Assembly (NCBI RefSeq): GCF_002002925.1
Contig: NZ_CP019511.1
Coordinates: 1,364,001-1,428,000, forward strand
Length of the DNA stretch: 64,000 nt
From: Sphingomonas sp. LM7
GTDB taxonomy: Bacteria; Pseudomonadota; Alphaproteobacteria; Sphingomonadales; Sphingomonadaceae
Reading direction: 5' to 3'
Position 1 is the first letter of the stretch. The number at the start of each line of letters is the position of its first letter. The translations under genes and the position numbers were made by a program. Below are positions 44,610 through 54,122 of this stretch, one piece after another. The notes below the pieces were generated by a model. The model had not been told where the DNA came from and ran no database searches. It worked only from the letters and a program-made list of their open reading frames with translations.

Positions 44610-45350
44610 ATGTCCGAACAATCCGGTCTTTCGCCCGCAACCATCGCCTTCATCGCCGAGCAGGAACAGGACGCGCGCCGCGCCTTCCGCCTGCTGCGCG
44701 AGACGCGCACCATCTCGGCGAGCGGCACGCTGTTCATCGCCGTGCGCATCCCCGGCGAAGACAAGATCATCACCTTCAACTATCAGGGCCTCTGGGCCGA
44801 CGATCCCGACGCGCCGCAGACCGCGGTGATCGATTTCGATGGCAACAGCTATTGGCACAACAAGCCCGGCGGCGCCGCGCGCTACGCCAAATTGTTCCGC
44901 ACGCACGAGGGCGTCCAGGCAGTCAGCCACGTCCACACCCCGCATCTCGGCGCCTATTCGCAGGCGCATTCCACGCTGCCCCTGCTCTACGTCCCCAACC
45001 GCCGCTTCCGCTTCACCAGCGAGCTGCCGGTCTACATCAACCGCCGCCAGCCCGAAGTCGACTTCATCCTCGATTCGATCGAGGCCGATCGTGAGGTCCC
45101 CGGCATCGTCGAGGCCAATGGCGGCGCGACGGTGTGGAGCTGGAAGGGCCTGCGCGACCTCGTCGACAACATCGTCCTGCTCGAGGAAGGCGCGCAGTTC
45201 CAGATCCTCGGCCAGGCGCTCGGCGGCTCGCAGCCCTTCGGCCCGGGCGTGCTCGAACAGCAATGGAAGATGGGCAAGCTCGTGCCCCCCGATGCCAGCG
45301 TCTCGGACGACGGCACCATCCAGTACGCCAACGCCGTCGCGGCCGAGTAA
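44610..45350 (+). CDS. Class II aldolase/adducin-like protein
   Basis: The 246-residue protein has the class II aldolase layout, with the metal motif HVHTPHLGAYSQAH near residue 110 and an N-terminal RLLRETRTISASGTLFIAVR. Fuculose-phosphate-type enzymes cleave or decarboxylate hydroxy-carbonyl compounds. Between DszB-like genes and a DszA-like gene it may process the carbon skeleton left by desulfurisation. The ATG follows GAGAGGAGA and is 14 bases after the preceding stop. Confidence 0.82.
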   Translation: MSEQSGLSPATIAFIAEQEQDARRAFRLLRETRTISASGTLFIAVRIPGEDKIITFNYQGLWADDPDAPQTAVIDFDGNSYWHNKPGGAARYAKLFRTHEGVQAVSHVHTPHLGAYSQAHSTLPLLYVPNRRFRFTSELPVYINRRQPEVDFILDSIEADREVPGIVEANGGATVWSWKGLRDLVDNIVLLEEGAQFQILGQALGGSQPFGPGVLEQQWKMGKLVPPDASVSDDGTIQYANAVAAE

Positions 45351-45355
45351 GCGCG

Positions 45356-46702
45356 ATGTCCAGCACCAAGCGCCAGCTCGCCCTCGGGGTATTCCTCACG
45401 CGCCATGGCCACCATCCCGGTGCGTGGCGTCAGCCCGGCGCGGCCAGCAGCGGAAGGCCCGACTTCCGCTATTGGGCCGAGCTCGCCAAGACCGCCGAGC
45501 GCGGCAAGTTCGACGTCGCCTTCTTCGCCGATTTCGTCGGCCAGGCGGGTGACAGCACCAAGGGGATCGAGCGGCGCCACGCGTTCCTCGACTTCGAGCC
45601 GCTGACGCTCGCCGCGGCGCTCGCCGCGGTCACCGACAGGATCGGGCTGGTCGCGACGGTCAACACCAATTTCGACCATCCCTATTCGCTCGCGCGGCGC
45701 TTCGCCTCGCTCGACCACATTAGCGGCGGGCGGATCGGCTGGAACATCGTCTCCTCGCTCGCCGACGGCGCGGCGAGCAGCTTCGGGATCGACCAGCCGC
45801 CGAGCCATGCAGAGCGTTACCAGCGCGCCGCCGAGTTCGTCGATGTCGCGCGGGCTTTGTGGGACAGCTGGGAGGACGATGCGTTCGACCATGCCGATCG
45901 CGAGAGCGGGCTCTATCTCGATCCCAAGGACGTCCATCCGGTCAAGCATGACGGCCGCTATTTCCACCTCAGCAGCGTCCTCGACGTCGCCCGCCCGATC
46001 CAGGGCCACCCGGTGTTCGCGCAGGCGGGCAATTCGGAAGTCGGCCGCGAGTTCGCAGCCAAATATGCCGAGATGATCTACGCCGCCGCCCAGTTCATAG
46101 AGGATGCGCAGGGCTTCTACGCCGATGTGAAACGCAGGATGGCGCGCTATGGCCGCGATCCGGACACGCTCAAGGTGATGCCCGGCCTGTCCTTCGCGAT
46201 CGGCACCAGCAAGCAGGAGGCGCAAGACAAGTTCGCCGCGCTCGAAGCCGCCGTCGATTTCTCGGGCGAGCTCAACCTGATGGGGCAGGACGTCAGCGGC
46301 TATCCGCTCGACGGTCCCCTTCCCGACCTCCCCGAGCCCGAGAACGGCAAGGGCCGCTGGCGCCAGCTCACCGCGCTCGCCCGCCGCGAGAATCTAAGCA
46401 TCCGCCAGCTCTTCCTGCGCTTCAACGCGGTGCGCGGCCACCGCGTGGTGATCGGCACGCCCACCGACATCGCCGACCAGATCCAGGACTGGTTCGAGCG
46501 CGGCGCAGCCGACGGGTTCAACCTGATCCCGCCGCTGCTGCCGAGTTCGCTCGACGAGTTCGTCGACCAGGTCGTCCCCGAGCTCCAGCGCCGCGGGCTG
46601 TTCCGCACCGAATATGCCGGCACCACGCTGCGTGATCACCTTGCGCTGCCCCGCCCCGCAATCGCCGCCGCCGCCCCTACGGGCCTCCTCTCCGCCGCCT
46701 GA
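45356..46702 (+). CDS. NtaA/DszA-family FMN monooxygenase
   Basis: The 448-residue protein is a luciferase-like monooxygenase of the NtaA/SnaA/DszA group: LALGVFLTRHGHHPGAWRQP, DHISGGRIGWNIVSS, HDGRYFHLSS, DVARPIQGHPVFAQAGNSEVGREFAAKYAE divided over the barrel, and RVVIGTPTDIADQI. DszA opens dibenzothiophene sulfone to a sulfinate that DszB then cleaves; DszB-like genes flank it here. The true substrate is unknown. It begins five bases after the aldolase stop. Confidence 0.88.
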   Translation: MSSTKRQLALGVFLTRHGHHPGAWRQPGAASSGRPDFRYWAELAKTAERGKFDVAFFADFVGQAGDSTKGIERRHAFLDFEPLTLAAALAAVTDRIGLVATVNTNFDHPYSLARRFASLDHISGGRIGWNIVSSLADGAASSFGIDQPPSHAERYQRAAEFVDVARALWDSWEDDAFDHADRESGLYLDPKDVHPVKHDGRYFHLSSVLDVARPIQGHPVFAQAGNSEVGREFAAKYAEMIYAAAQFIEDAQGFYADVKRRMARYGRDPDTLKVMPGLSFAIGTSKQEAQDKFAALEAAVDFSGELNLMGQDVSGYPLDGPLPDLPEPENGKGRWRQLTALARRENLSIRQLFLRFNAVRGHRVVIGTPTDIADQIQDWFERGAADGFNLIPPLLPSSLDEFVDQVVPELQRRGLFRTEYAGTTLRDHLALPRPAIAAAAPTGLLSAA

Positions 46703-46714
46703 AAGGAACTCCCC

Positions 46715-47758
46715 ATGGCCAATTCGCTCGACACGCTCTGGTATACGCGCTGCCCCGTCCCCACCGGGCTCGGCATCGCCATTCAGCAGGGCTGGCTGGA
46801 AGACGCATTCAAGGTGCAGGGCACCAGGGTCGAATCGATCCTCGAATCGAACGATTTCGCAACGCGCGAATCGCATTTCAGCCACAAGGTGCGCAATTCG
46901 GTGCGCCACGGCGGCAACATCCCCGCGATCAGCGCCCGCGCGCTCGGCCGCGACACGCGATTGCTCGGCCTCTCCTGGGCCGACGAGACCCAGCTGATCC
47001 TCGCCAGCCCCGAATCGCGGATCGAAAACGTCCGCGATCTCAAGGGCCGCCGCTTCGGCCTGCCCAACTGGAAGCATGTCGAGATCGACTTCACGCGCGC
47101 CCAGGCGCTGCGCGGGCTCGAGAATGCACTCAGCCTCGAAGGATTGAACGTCGGCGATGTCGAGCTGATCGATCAGAACATCGAGAGCCATTACAGCGAC
47201 GAACCCGCCGCCCGGGTCGCCGGCACGCTCGCCGGCCGCCGCGGCCGCAACAACAACCAGGAAGTCGTCGCGTTGCTACGCGGCGAAGTCGATGCGATCT
47301 TCCTGAAGGGCGCCCATGGCGCGCAGGTCGCGCACCAGTTCGGCCTCACTACCGTGATCGATACCGGCGCGCATCCCGAGCCGCTGATCCGCGCCAATAA
47401 CGGCACGCCCCGCACGCTCGCGATCGACGGGCATCTGCTCGACCATCATTTCGACGCGGCAGTGACGATCGTCGAGCAGGTGCTGCGCGCCGAGGCCTGG
47501 GCGCAGGATCATCCCGACGAGGTGCGCCGCTATCTGGCGCGCGAGACCAATGCGAGCGAATATTGGGTGTCGGTCGCCTATGGCAGCGACGCGCAGACCC
47601 GGCTGCGCACCGACCTCGCCGAGCAATCGCTCAACGCGCTGCAGGACTTCACCGACTTCCTCCACCGCTGGAAGTTCATTCCCGAAAGCTTCGACGTGCG
47701 GCAATGGGCCGATGCGCGTCCGCTCGAAGCCGCACAGAACGCCCGTATCGCCGTCTGA
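46715..47758 (+). CDS. DszB-like desulfinase paralog 3
   Basis: The 347-residue protein keeps the DszB triad: Cys 13 in YTRCPVP, His 54 in ESHFSHKVRN and Arg 64 in VRHGGN. The HFSHKVRNSVRHGG stretch aligns with HFTYDQPAYTRFGG of DszB, closer than in the other two paralogs. No signal peptide. It is 12 bases after the DszA-like gene in the same operon, with GGAA before the ATG, so it probably acts on that enzyme's product. Confidence 0.82.
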   Translation: MANSLDTLWYTRCPVPTGLGIAIQQGWLEDAFKVQGTRVESILESNDFATRESHFSHKVRNSVRHGGNIPAISARALGRDTRLLGLSWADETQLILASPESRIENVRDLKGRRFGLPNWKHVEIDFTRAQALRGLENALSLEGLNVGDVELIDQNIESHYSDEPAARVAGTLAGRRGRNNNQEVVALLRGEVDAIFLKGAHGAQVAHQFGLTTVIDTGAHPEPLIRANNGTPRTLAIDGHLLDHHFDAAVTIVEQVLRAEAWAQDHPDEVRRYLARETNASEYWVSVAYGSDAQTRLRTDLAEQSLNALQDFTDFLHRWKFIPESFDVRQWADARPLEAAQNARIAV

Positions 47759-47767
47759 CCTCGGCAC

Positions 47768-49567
47768 ATGCTGATGACGACCACCGCGCCGGAGACGGTC
47801 GCCTCCGGCGCGCCCTTGCTGCGCTGCCTCGCGATCTATCGCCGCATGCCGATCCGCTTCGCGCTTACCGCTACGATGCTGTTCGCCGTGAACCTTGCGC
47901 TGATCGCGCAGCAGGGGCTGGTCGGGCAGGCGGTGCATGAGGCGGGGATCGGAAAGCTGGTCGTCGTCGGCCCCGCCGGGCTCGACTATAGCCGGGCGTG
48001 GTTCTGGGTCGCGCTGCTGCTCGGACTCTCGGCGGCGCGCGCGGTGGTCCAATACGGCGCCGGGCTGCTGTCGCTGGCAATCGGACAGGAATTGCTCACC
48101 CATCTGCGCGAGCGAATCCTGATCCAGGTCCAGCGGCTCGACCTCACCTATCACTGGCGCCACGGCGTCGGCGAAATGGTCACCCGGATGACCCGCGACG
48201 CCGACAAGGTTCGCGATGCGCTGATCAACTTCTGGCGCCAGATGTTCGAAACCGGCGTGGTCGTGCTCATCTCGGTCTCGCTGCTCGCCTGGTACTCGCC
48301 GTGGCTCGGCATCGTACCGCTCGCCTTGATGCTCGGCGGGATCGCGACGCTAGCCGCGCAGGCCGACGCGCTGGTGTTGCTCGATCGCAAGATCGGCGCG
48401 GCCTATGACGCCGTAACCCAGGATCTGTCGGAGGGCGTCCACGGCGTCCGGGTGATCAAGGCGTTCGGGCTGCAAGGCGCCCGCATTGCCCGCTTCGACA
48501 CGCACATCGCTACCTTCCGCCGCGAAACCCGCAAGGCGATCGCCCACGCCGCGCGCAGCGTCCCGCTCCCACAAGCCGTCATCGCGCTCGGCCATGCCTG
48601 GGTGCTCGGCTATGGCGCCTGGCTGGTCGGTCACGGCCGGCTCGATCTCGGGGCGCTGGTCGGCGCCCTGCTCGTCGTCAACACGCTGGTGCTGCGCATC
48701 GAAGGCATTGCCGCGTTGCTCCAGATCGTCGCCGACGCCCGCGCCTCGGCGGCGCGGATCTGGGAAGTGCTCGATGCCGAACCCGAAATCGTCTCGGGCA
48801 CGCAGCCTCTGCCCGCCGGGACGCTCGGCTGCCGCCTGGACCATGTCTCGGTCGCCCCGCTCGGCGACGGCGCCGCAGTCCTGCACAACCTCTCGCTCAA
48901 CATCGAGCCTGGCGAGATCGTCGCGCTGGTAGGGTCCACCGGGTCGGGAAAGAGCATCCTCACTGCGCTCTTCCCGCGCCTGATCGAGGCAGCGGCCGGC
49001 ACAGTGCAGGTTGGCTCCAACCAAGCGGGCTGGCGCGACGTGCGCGACCTCGACCTCACCGAACTGCGCCGCCGCGTTCACGTCCTCCCGCAGGAATGCT
49101 TCCTCTTCTCGGACACGCTCGCCGCCAATCTCCGCGTCACCGCGCCCCACGCCAGCGACGCCGAACTCGAAGCCGCGCTCGAAGCGGCCGCGGCGGGCGA
49201 ACTGCTCGATCGCCTGCCCGATGGCCTCCAAACCAAGGTCGGCGACCGCGGCATCACGCTTTCCGGCGGCCAGCGCCAGCGGCTCTGCCTCGCCCGCGCC
49301 TTGCTCGCCGATGCCGACCTGCTGATCCTGGACGACGCGACCAGCGCGCTCGACGCCGCCACCGAACGCCGCGCGATCGCCAATATTCGCAACCGCCGCA
49401 ACGCCGCCACTCGACCCGTGACGATGCTGATCGTATCGAGCCGCCTGCCGACGATCCTCGCCGCCGACCGCGTCGTCATGCTCGCCGATGGCGGGATCGC
49501 CGCGGAGGGCATGCACGCCGAACTGGTCGCGTCCAGCCCGGCCTATCGCGGGCTGATGGGGCTATGA
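47768..49567 (+). CDS. ABC exporter half-transporter 1 (degenerate ATPase site)
   Basis: The 599-residue protein has six helices and an ATPase domain with Walker A GSTGSGKS and an intact signature LSGGQRQ. Walker B ends in LLILDDATSALD (Asp instead of the catalytic Glu) and the H-loop reads IVSSRLPT (Ser instead of His). Such changes mark the regulatory half of heterodimeric ABC exporters. It overlaps its partner by ATGA and follows the DszB-like gene by nine bases, so it belongs to the organosulfur operon. Confidence 0.9.
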   Translation: MLMTTTAPETVASGAPLLRCLAIYRRMPIRFALTATMLFAVNLALIAQQGLVGQAVHEAGIGKLVVVGPAGLDYSRAWFWVALLLGLSAARAVVQYGAGLLSLAIGQELLTHLRERILIQVQRLDLTYHWRHGVGEMVTRMTRDADKVRDALINFWRQMFETGVVVLISVSLLAWYSPWLGIVPLALMLGGIATLAAQADALVLLDRKIGAAYDAVTQDLSEGVHGVRVIKAFGLQGARIARFDTHIATFRRETRKAIAHAARSVPLPQAVIALGHAWVLGYGAWLVGHGRLDLGALVGALLVVNTLVLRIEGIAALLQIVADARASAARIWEVLDAEPEIVSGTQPLPAGTLGCRLDHVSVAPLGDGAAVLHNLSLNIEPGEIVALVGSTGSGKSILTALFPRLIEAAAGTVQVGSNQAGWRDVRDLDLTELRRRVHVLPQECFLFSDTLAANLRVTAPHASDAELEAALEAAAAGELLDRLPDGLQTKVGDRGITLSGGQRQRLCLARALLADADLLILDDATSALDAATERRAIANIRNRRNAATRPVTMLIVSSRLPTILAADRVVMLADGGIAAEGMHAELVASSPAYRGLMGL

Positions 49568-51381
49568 ACGCGCTCGCGGGCGATCGCCCGCTCTCCGATC
49601 TCGAGCTCGAAGAGAAGCTCGCCAAAAAGGCGCTCGACCGCGGCATGCTCCGTCGCCTGTGGCCGTTGCTCCACCCGGTCCGCCGGCTGGTCACCGCGGT
49701 GATCGCAATCGAGCTGGTGCAGGTGCTCGCAATCTTCGCCCGCCCGTTGCTGATCGGGCTGGTGATCGACAGCGCGCTCCAGCCTTTCGACGCCCGCCTC
49801 GTCGCGCTCGCCTGCTTCGGGCTCGCCGCCACCTGGACGCTGCGCTTCGCACTCGGCGGCCTCTCGCAATATTTCGCTGGCAGCGCCGCCACCGAATTGC
49901 TGGGCGCAATCCGCAGCCGCGTCTTCGCCCATGTCCAGTCGCTCAGCGTCAGCTATTTCGATCGCACCAAGGCCGGCCGGATCATGTCGCGCGCCGACCG
50001 GGACGTCGACACGCTCGAACCGATGCTCATCCAATGCCCGCCGCAATTCCTGTCGGCGGTGCTGCGGCTGGTATTGGCGGCGATACTGCTCTGGGTGATC
50101 GCCCCCACCCTGCTTATCGGCCTAGCAGCAGTAGTGCCCATACTTCTGCTCGCGACTGTCGCGTTCAAGCGGCTCGCGCAGCGCAGCTGGGGCCGCGTCG
50201 CCGAAAACCGCAGCCGCTTCACTGCGCATCTCGTAGAGACCGTTGCCGGCGTCCGCCTGATCAAGCAGGTCGGGCGCGAGGCGGAGAATCTGACCCGCTA
50301 CCGCGGCCTCCTTCGCGACTTCAACACCGCGCTGGTCGCCGGCAGCGCACGCTCAGGCTGGTTCGCGCCATTCACCGGGCTGCTTACCACAGCGGGTCTC
50401 GCGCTCACCCTCGTCATCGGCGGCCGCGGCATCGCGCTCGGCACGCTTACCCTCGGTGAGCTCACCCAGAGCCTGTTCTACGTCTTCTTGTTCCTCGCCC
50501 CGCTCCAGGAATTCAGTGACCTTTTCGAGCGTTTCGCCAATGGCTCAGCCTGCGCCCAGCGCATCTTCCTGTTGCTCGATACCGAACCGGAGGTACGCGA
50601 CGTCTCCGACGCGCTCGATCTTCCGCGCCTCAAGGGCGAAATCCACTTCCGCGACGTCGGCTTCGGCTATCATCCCGGCCGACCGGTGATCCGCGACCTC
50701 GATCTACACATCGCCCCCGGCGAGGTGCTCGCGATCGTCGGCCCCACCGGGCACGGCAAGAGCACGCTCGTCCAGCTGCTGACGCGCTTCTACGATGTCG
50801 ATACCGGCGCGGTGCTGCTCGACGGCCACGACATCCGCACCGTCTCCGAAGCCAGCCTGCGCCGGCAGGTCGGCGTCGTGCTGCAGGACAATGTCCTGTT
50901 CGGCGGCACCGTGCTCGACAATCTCCGCCTCGCCAAGCCCGGCGTCAGCGATACCGAACTCATCGGCGCTGCCGGCGAGCTCGGCGCCGACGAAGTGCTC
51001 CGCGCGCTCCCCCATGGCTATCACACCGCGGTCGGCCCGCTCGGCGCGAACCTCAGCCAGGGCCAGCGCCAGCTCGTCTGCCTCGTCCGCGCCTATCTCG
51101 CGGATCCGGTCGTCCTCGTCCTCGACGAAGCAACCTCCGCAGTCGATATCAGCACCGAACGGCGGATCCAGGCCGCGCTGCGCCGTCTCTGCCATGGCCG
51201 CACGGCGCTGATCATCGCGCACCGTCTCGCCACGATCCGCGACGCCGATCGCATCGCCGTCATCCGCGACGGTGCGATCGTTGAACTGGGAAGCCATGAG
51301 CGATTGATCGGCCTGGGCGGCCCCTATGCGGACCTGTACGGGGCATATGGCAATTCACGGATCGCTCTCATTGAAGCCTGA
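49564..51381 (+). CDS. ABC exporter half-transporter 2 (catalytic ATPase site)
   Basis: The 605-residue partner has Walker A GPTGHGKST, Walker B LVLDEATSAVD with the catalytic Glu and H-loop IIAHRLAT, but its signature is LSQGQRQ instead of LSGGQ. Paired with half 1, one ATP site is complete (Walker B and H-loop of this protein with LSGGQ of the other) and one is degenerate. It probably exports a product or toxic intermediate of the pathway. Its stop ends the operon. Confidence 0.9.
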   Translation: MNALAGDRPLSDLELEEKLAKKALDRGMLRRLWPLLHPVRRLVTAVIAIELVQVLAIFARPLLIGLVIDSALQPFDARLVALACFGLAATWTLRFALGGLSQYFAGSAATELLGAIRSRVFAHVQSLSVSYFDRTKAGRIMSRADRDVDTLEPMLIQCPPQFLSAVLRLVLAAILLWVIAPTLLIGLAAVVPILLLATVAFKRLAQRSWGRVAENRSRFTAHLVETVAGVRLIKQVGREAENLTRYRGLLRDFNTALVAGSARSGWFAPFTGLLTTAGLALTLVIGGRGIALGTLTLGELTQSLFYVFLFLAPLQEFSDLFERFANGSACAQRIFLLLDTEPEVRDVSDALDLPRLKGEIHFRDVGFGYHPGRPVIRDLDLHIAPGEVLAIVGPTGHGKSTLVQLLTRFYDVDTGAVLLDGHDIRTVSEASLRRQVGVVLQDNVLFGGTVLDNLRLAKPGVSDTELIGAAGELGADEVLRALPHGYHTAVGPLGANLSQGQRQLVCLVRAYLADPVVLVLDEATSAVDISTERRIQAALRRLCHGRTALIIAHRLATIRDADRIAVIRDGAIVELGSHERLIGLGGPYADLYGAYGNSRIALIEA

Positions 51382-51547
51382 GCGGAGAGCTGCCTGCACA
51401 AGCGCAACCACTGCGGACCAAAGGCGGGCTCTAATAGATCTGGATCAAGCTACGGAGAGCGCCCGACAAAACGCCGAATGTCTCAGGTGACATCCGCGCG
51501 AATTTCGCGCATTTGCATCCGTCTTCGATGCTGCACAAGGGTCCAGG

Positions 51548-54118
51548 GTGGCAGAAATCAATACTCGCGTCGATCTGACCAACTGCGATCGAGAGCCCAT
51601 TCACCTCCTCGGCGCCATCCAGCCGGTGGGTTTCCTGGTTGCGCTGAGCAAGGATTGGCTGGTCGCCCGCGTTTCGGGAAATGTCGGCGGGTTCCTGGGG
51701 GTCGAGCCACAGGATATGATCGGAAATCCGCTATCCGATTTCGTCCCCGCGCAGCTCATCCATGATCTCAGGAACCGCGTCGCGCTGCTGTCCACGCCCG
51801 ACGCCATTGAGCGGCTGTTCGCGTGCAAGCCGACAGCGAGCGACGCATGTTTCGACGCCGCGATTCATGTCGCCGGCGCGCAGATCATCCTCGAGTTCGA
51901 GCCGGGGGTCGAGACCAACGGCGACGCCAGCGGCTCAGTCCGCGCGATGATCGCCCGGCTGGACACCCAGCCCGACGTCGCCGCCTTCTACCGCGAAGGC
52001 GCTCGCCAGGTACGCGCGCTGCTCGGCTACGACCGCGTCATGGTCTATCGGTTTGCGGCCGATGGCGCTGGCGAAGTCGTCGCCGAAGCGTGCAAGTCCG
52101 GGATCGGTTCGTTCAAGGGCCTGCATTACCCGGCCAGCGACATCCCCCGGCAGGCGCGTGCGCTCTACAAGCGCAACCCGCTGCGGCTGATCCGCGACGT
52201 CAGTCAGGTGCCGGTGGCGATTGTCCCGGCGCTCGACGCCAATCGCGAGCCGCTCGACCTGTCGCTGTCGGTGCTGCGATCGGTGTCCACGATCCATATC
52301 GAGTATCTGAAGAACATGGGGGTGGAGGCATCGCTGTCGATCTCGATCCTCGTCGATGGCGAGCTGTGGGGCCTGTTCGCCTGCCATCATTATTCCCCCC
52401 GTTCGCCGACGTTCGAGCGCCGCTCGGTCGCCGAGCTTTTCGCGCAGATGTTCTCGATGCGGCTGGAGAGCCGCGAACGCCGCGAACTGGTGGAGTATGA
52501 GCGCAGGGCACGCGACATTTCCGACCAGCTGCTCGGCGCAGTCGCGTCGGACGAAACGCTCCTCAAGGATCCGGACTGGCTCGCGGACATCCTGACCAGC
52601 GCCATCCCCGCCGATGGCGTCGCCGTGTGGATCAACGGCAATTATGCCTTTTCCGGCCAGACTCCGCCGACCGACGATTTCCGCCGCATCGTCCGCGCGC
52701 TCAATGCGACTGCGGCCGGCAAGGTATTCGCCACCGACCATATCGGATCGTTGGTCGACAAGGCGGAAAGTTTCTCCAAGACCGCGTCGGGATTGCTGGC
52801 GATCCCGATCTCGCGCTCGCCTCGAGACTATGTCGTCCTGTTCCGCTCGGAAATGCGCGAAAGCGTGCGCTGGGCCGGCGACCCGCACAAGCCGATCGAC
52901 TATGGCCCCAACGGGCCGCGCCTCACCCCGCGCGAAAGCTTCGCCGAGTGGCACGAACTGGTCGAGGGCAAGTCCGTACCGTTCAATGCATCGGAGCAGC
53001 GCGTCGCCGAGACGCTGCGCGCGACTTTGATCGAAGTCGTCCTGAGGCTGGCGGACGAAGCCGCCGCGCAACGTCAGCACGCCAATGCCCGTCAGGAGCT
53101 GTTGATCGCGGAGCTCAACCACCGGGTTCGCAACATCCTGGGGGTAATTCGCGGGCTGGTCCGCCAATCGCAGCCGGATAACGACGTCGTGCGCGAGTTC
53201 GTCAGCGTCGTCGATGGCCGCATCCATTCGCTCGCGCGCGCGCACAACCAGATCACCGACGATCATTGGGGGCCTGCTCCGCTTCAGGCGCTGATCGACG
53301 CCGAAGCGGCGGCGTTCGCCGCGCACAAGGAAAGCTCGATTTATTCGGAAGGGCCACCGATCCTGCTAAACCCGCAAGCCTATTCATCGATGGCGCTGGT
53401 CGTCCACGAACTGGTCACCAACTCGACCAAATATGGCAGCCTGTCCGGCGACGGCATCGTCGAATTCAAATGGGCGCGGGAAGAGAATGGCGATCTCACG
53501 CTGACCTGGTCCGAAAGCGGTGGGCCGGCGGTGAAGGCGCCGACCCGCAAAGGCTTCGGCACCACGATCATCAAGCGCTCGGTCCCCTATGACCTCGGAG
53601 GATCCGCAGCGATCGACTACGACCCTGCCGGCGTCCAGGCGCGCTTCTGCATCCCCGCACGCCACGTCTCCGAGCCGAGGGTCGTGAAGGGACCGGAGGT
53701 TCGGCTCCCGCGTAAGAACCACCCGCCGCACCCGTCACAGGCGCCGGCAAAGCCCGACCTTCTCGCCGGCCTGTCGGTCCTGCTTGTCGAAGACAGCCTG
53801 ATCATCGCACTCGATGCCGAGGACATCCTCGTCCGCTTCGGCGCCAGCATCGAAACCGCGTCCACGCCCGAAGCCGCCCATGACATGCTGGACGGCTGGA
53901 AGCCCGACTTCGCCATCCTCGACATCAATCTGGGCGACCAGACCAGTTTCGGGATCGCCGATCGGCTGAGCGACCTGGGCGTGCCGTTCTTCTTCGCCTC
54001 GGGCTATGGCGAGCAGGCCAATCTCCCGGACGAGCATCGCGTGCGTGCGGTGGTGCAGAAGCCCTACACCACCCACAATATCGCACGCGCTTCGGAAGAA
54101 CTGCTCGGGCTCGACTAG
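51548..54118 (+). CDS. bphP: Bacteriophytochrome HWE kinase with receiver domain
   Basis: The 856-residue protein has the chromophore Cys 13 (DLTNCDREPIH) of biliverdin-binding phytochromes, PAS-GAF-PHY modules (ACKSGIGSFKGLHYPASDIP, VPVAIVPALDANREPLDLS), an HWE-type kinase (AELNHRVRNILGVIRGLVRQ, NSTKYGSLS) and a C-terminal receiver domain (LSVLLVEDSLIIALDAEDIL, FAILDINLG). It is a red/far-red photoreceptor kinase with a fused output receiver. The start is GTG 51548 with AAGGG upstream. No other signalling gene adjoins. Confidence 0.92.
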   Translation: MAEINTRVDLTNCDREPIHLLGAIQPVGFLVALSKDWLVARVSGNVGGFLGVEPQDMIGNPLSDFVPAQLIHDLRNRVALLSTPDAIERLFACKPTASDACFDAAIHVAGAQIILEFEPGVETNGDASGSVRAMIARLDTQPDVAAFYREGARQVRALLGYDRVMVYRFAADGAGEVVAEACKSGIGSFKGLHYPASDIPRQARALYKRNPLRLIRDVSQVPVAIVPALDANREPLDLSLSVLRSVSTIHIEYLKNMGVEASLSISILVDGELWGLFACHHYSPRSPTFERRSVAELFAQMFSMRLESRERRELVEYERRARDISDQLLGAVASDETLLKDPDWLADILTSAIPADGVAVWINGNYAFSGQTPPTDDFRRIVRALNATAAGKVFATDHIGSLVDKAESFSKTASGLLAIPISRSPRDYVVLFRSEMRESVRWAGDPHKPIDYGPNGPRLTPRESFAEWHELVEGKSVPFNASEQRVAETLRATLIEVVLRLADEAAAQRQHANARQELLIAELNHRVRNILGVIRGLVRQSQPDNDVVREFVSVVDGRIHSLARAHNQITDDHWGPAPLQALIDAEAAAFAAHKESSIYSEGPPILLNPQAYSSMALVVHELVTNSTKYGSLSGDGIVEFKWAREENGDLTLTWSESGGPAVKAPTRKGFGTTIIKRSVPYDLGGSAAIDYDPAGVQARFCIPARHVSEPRVVKGPEVRLPRKNHPPHPSQAPAKPDLLAGLSVLLVEDSLIIALDAEDILVRFGASIETASTPEAAHDMLDGWKPDFAILDINLGDQTSFGIADRLSDLGVPFFFASGYGEQANLPDEHRVRAVVQKPYTTHNIARASEELLGLD

Positions 54119-54122
54119 CCGC

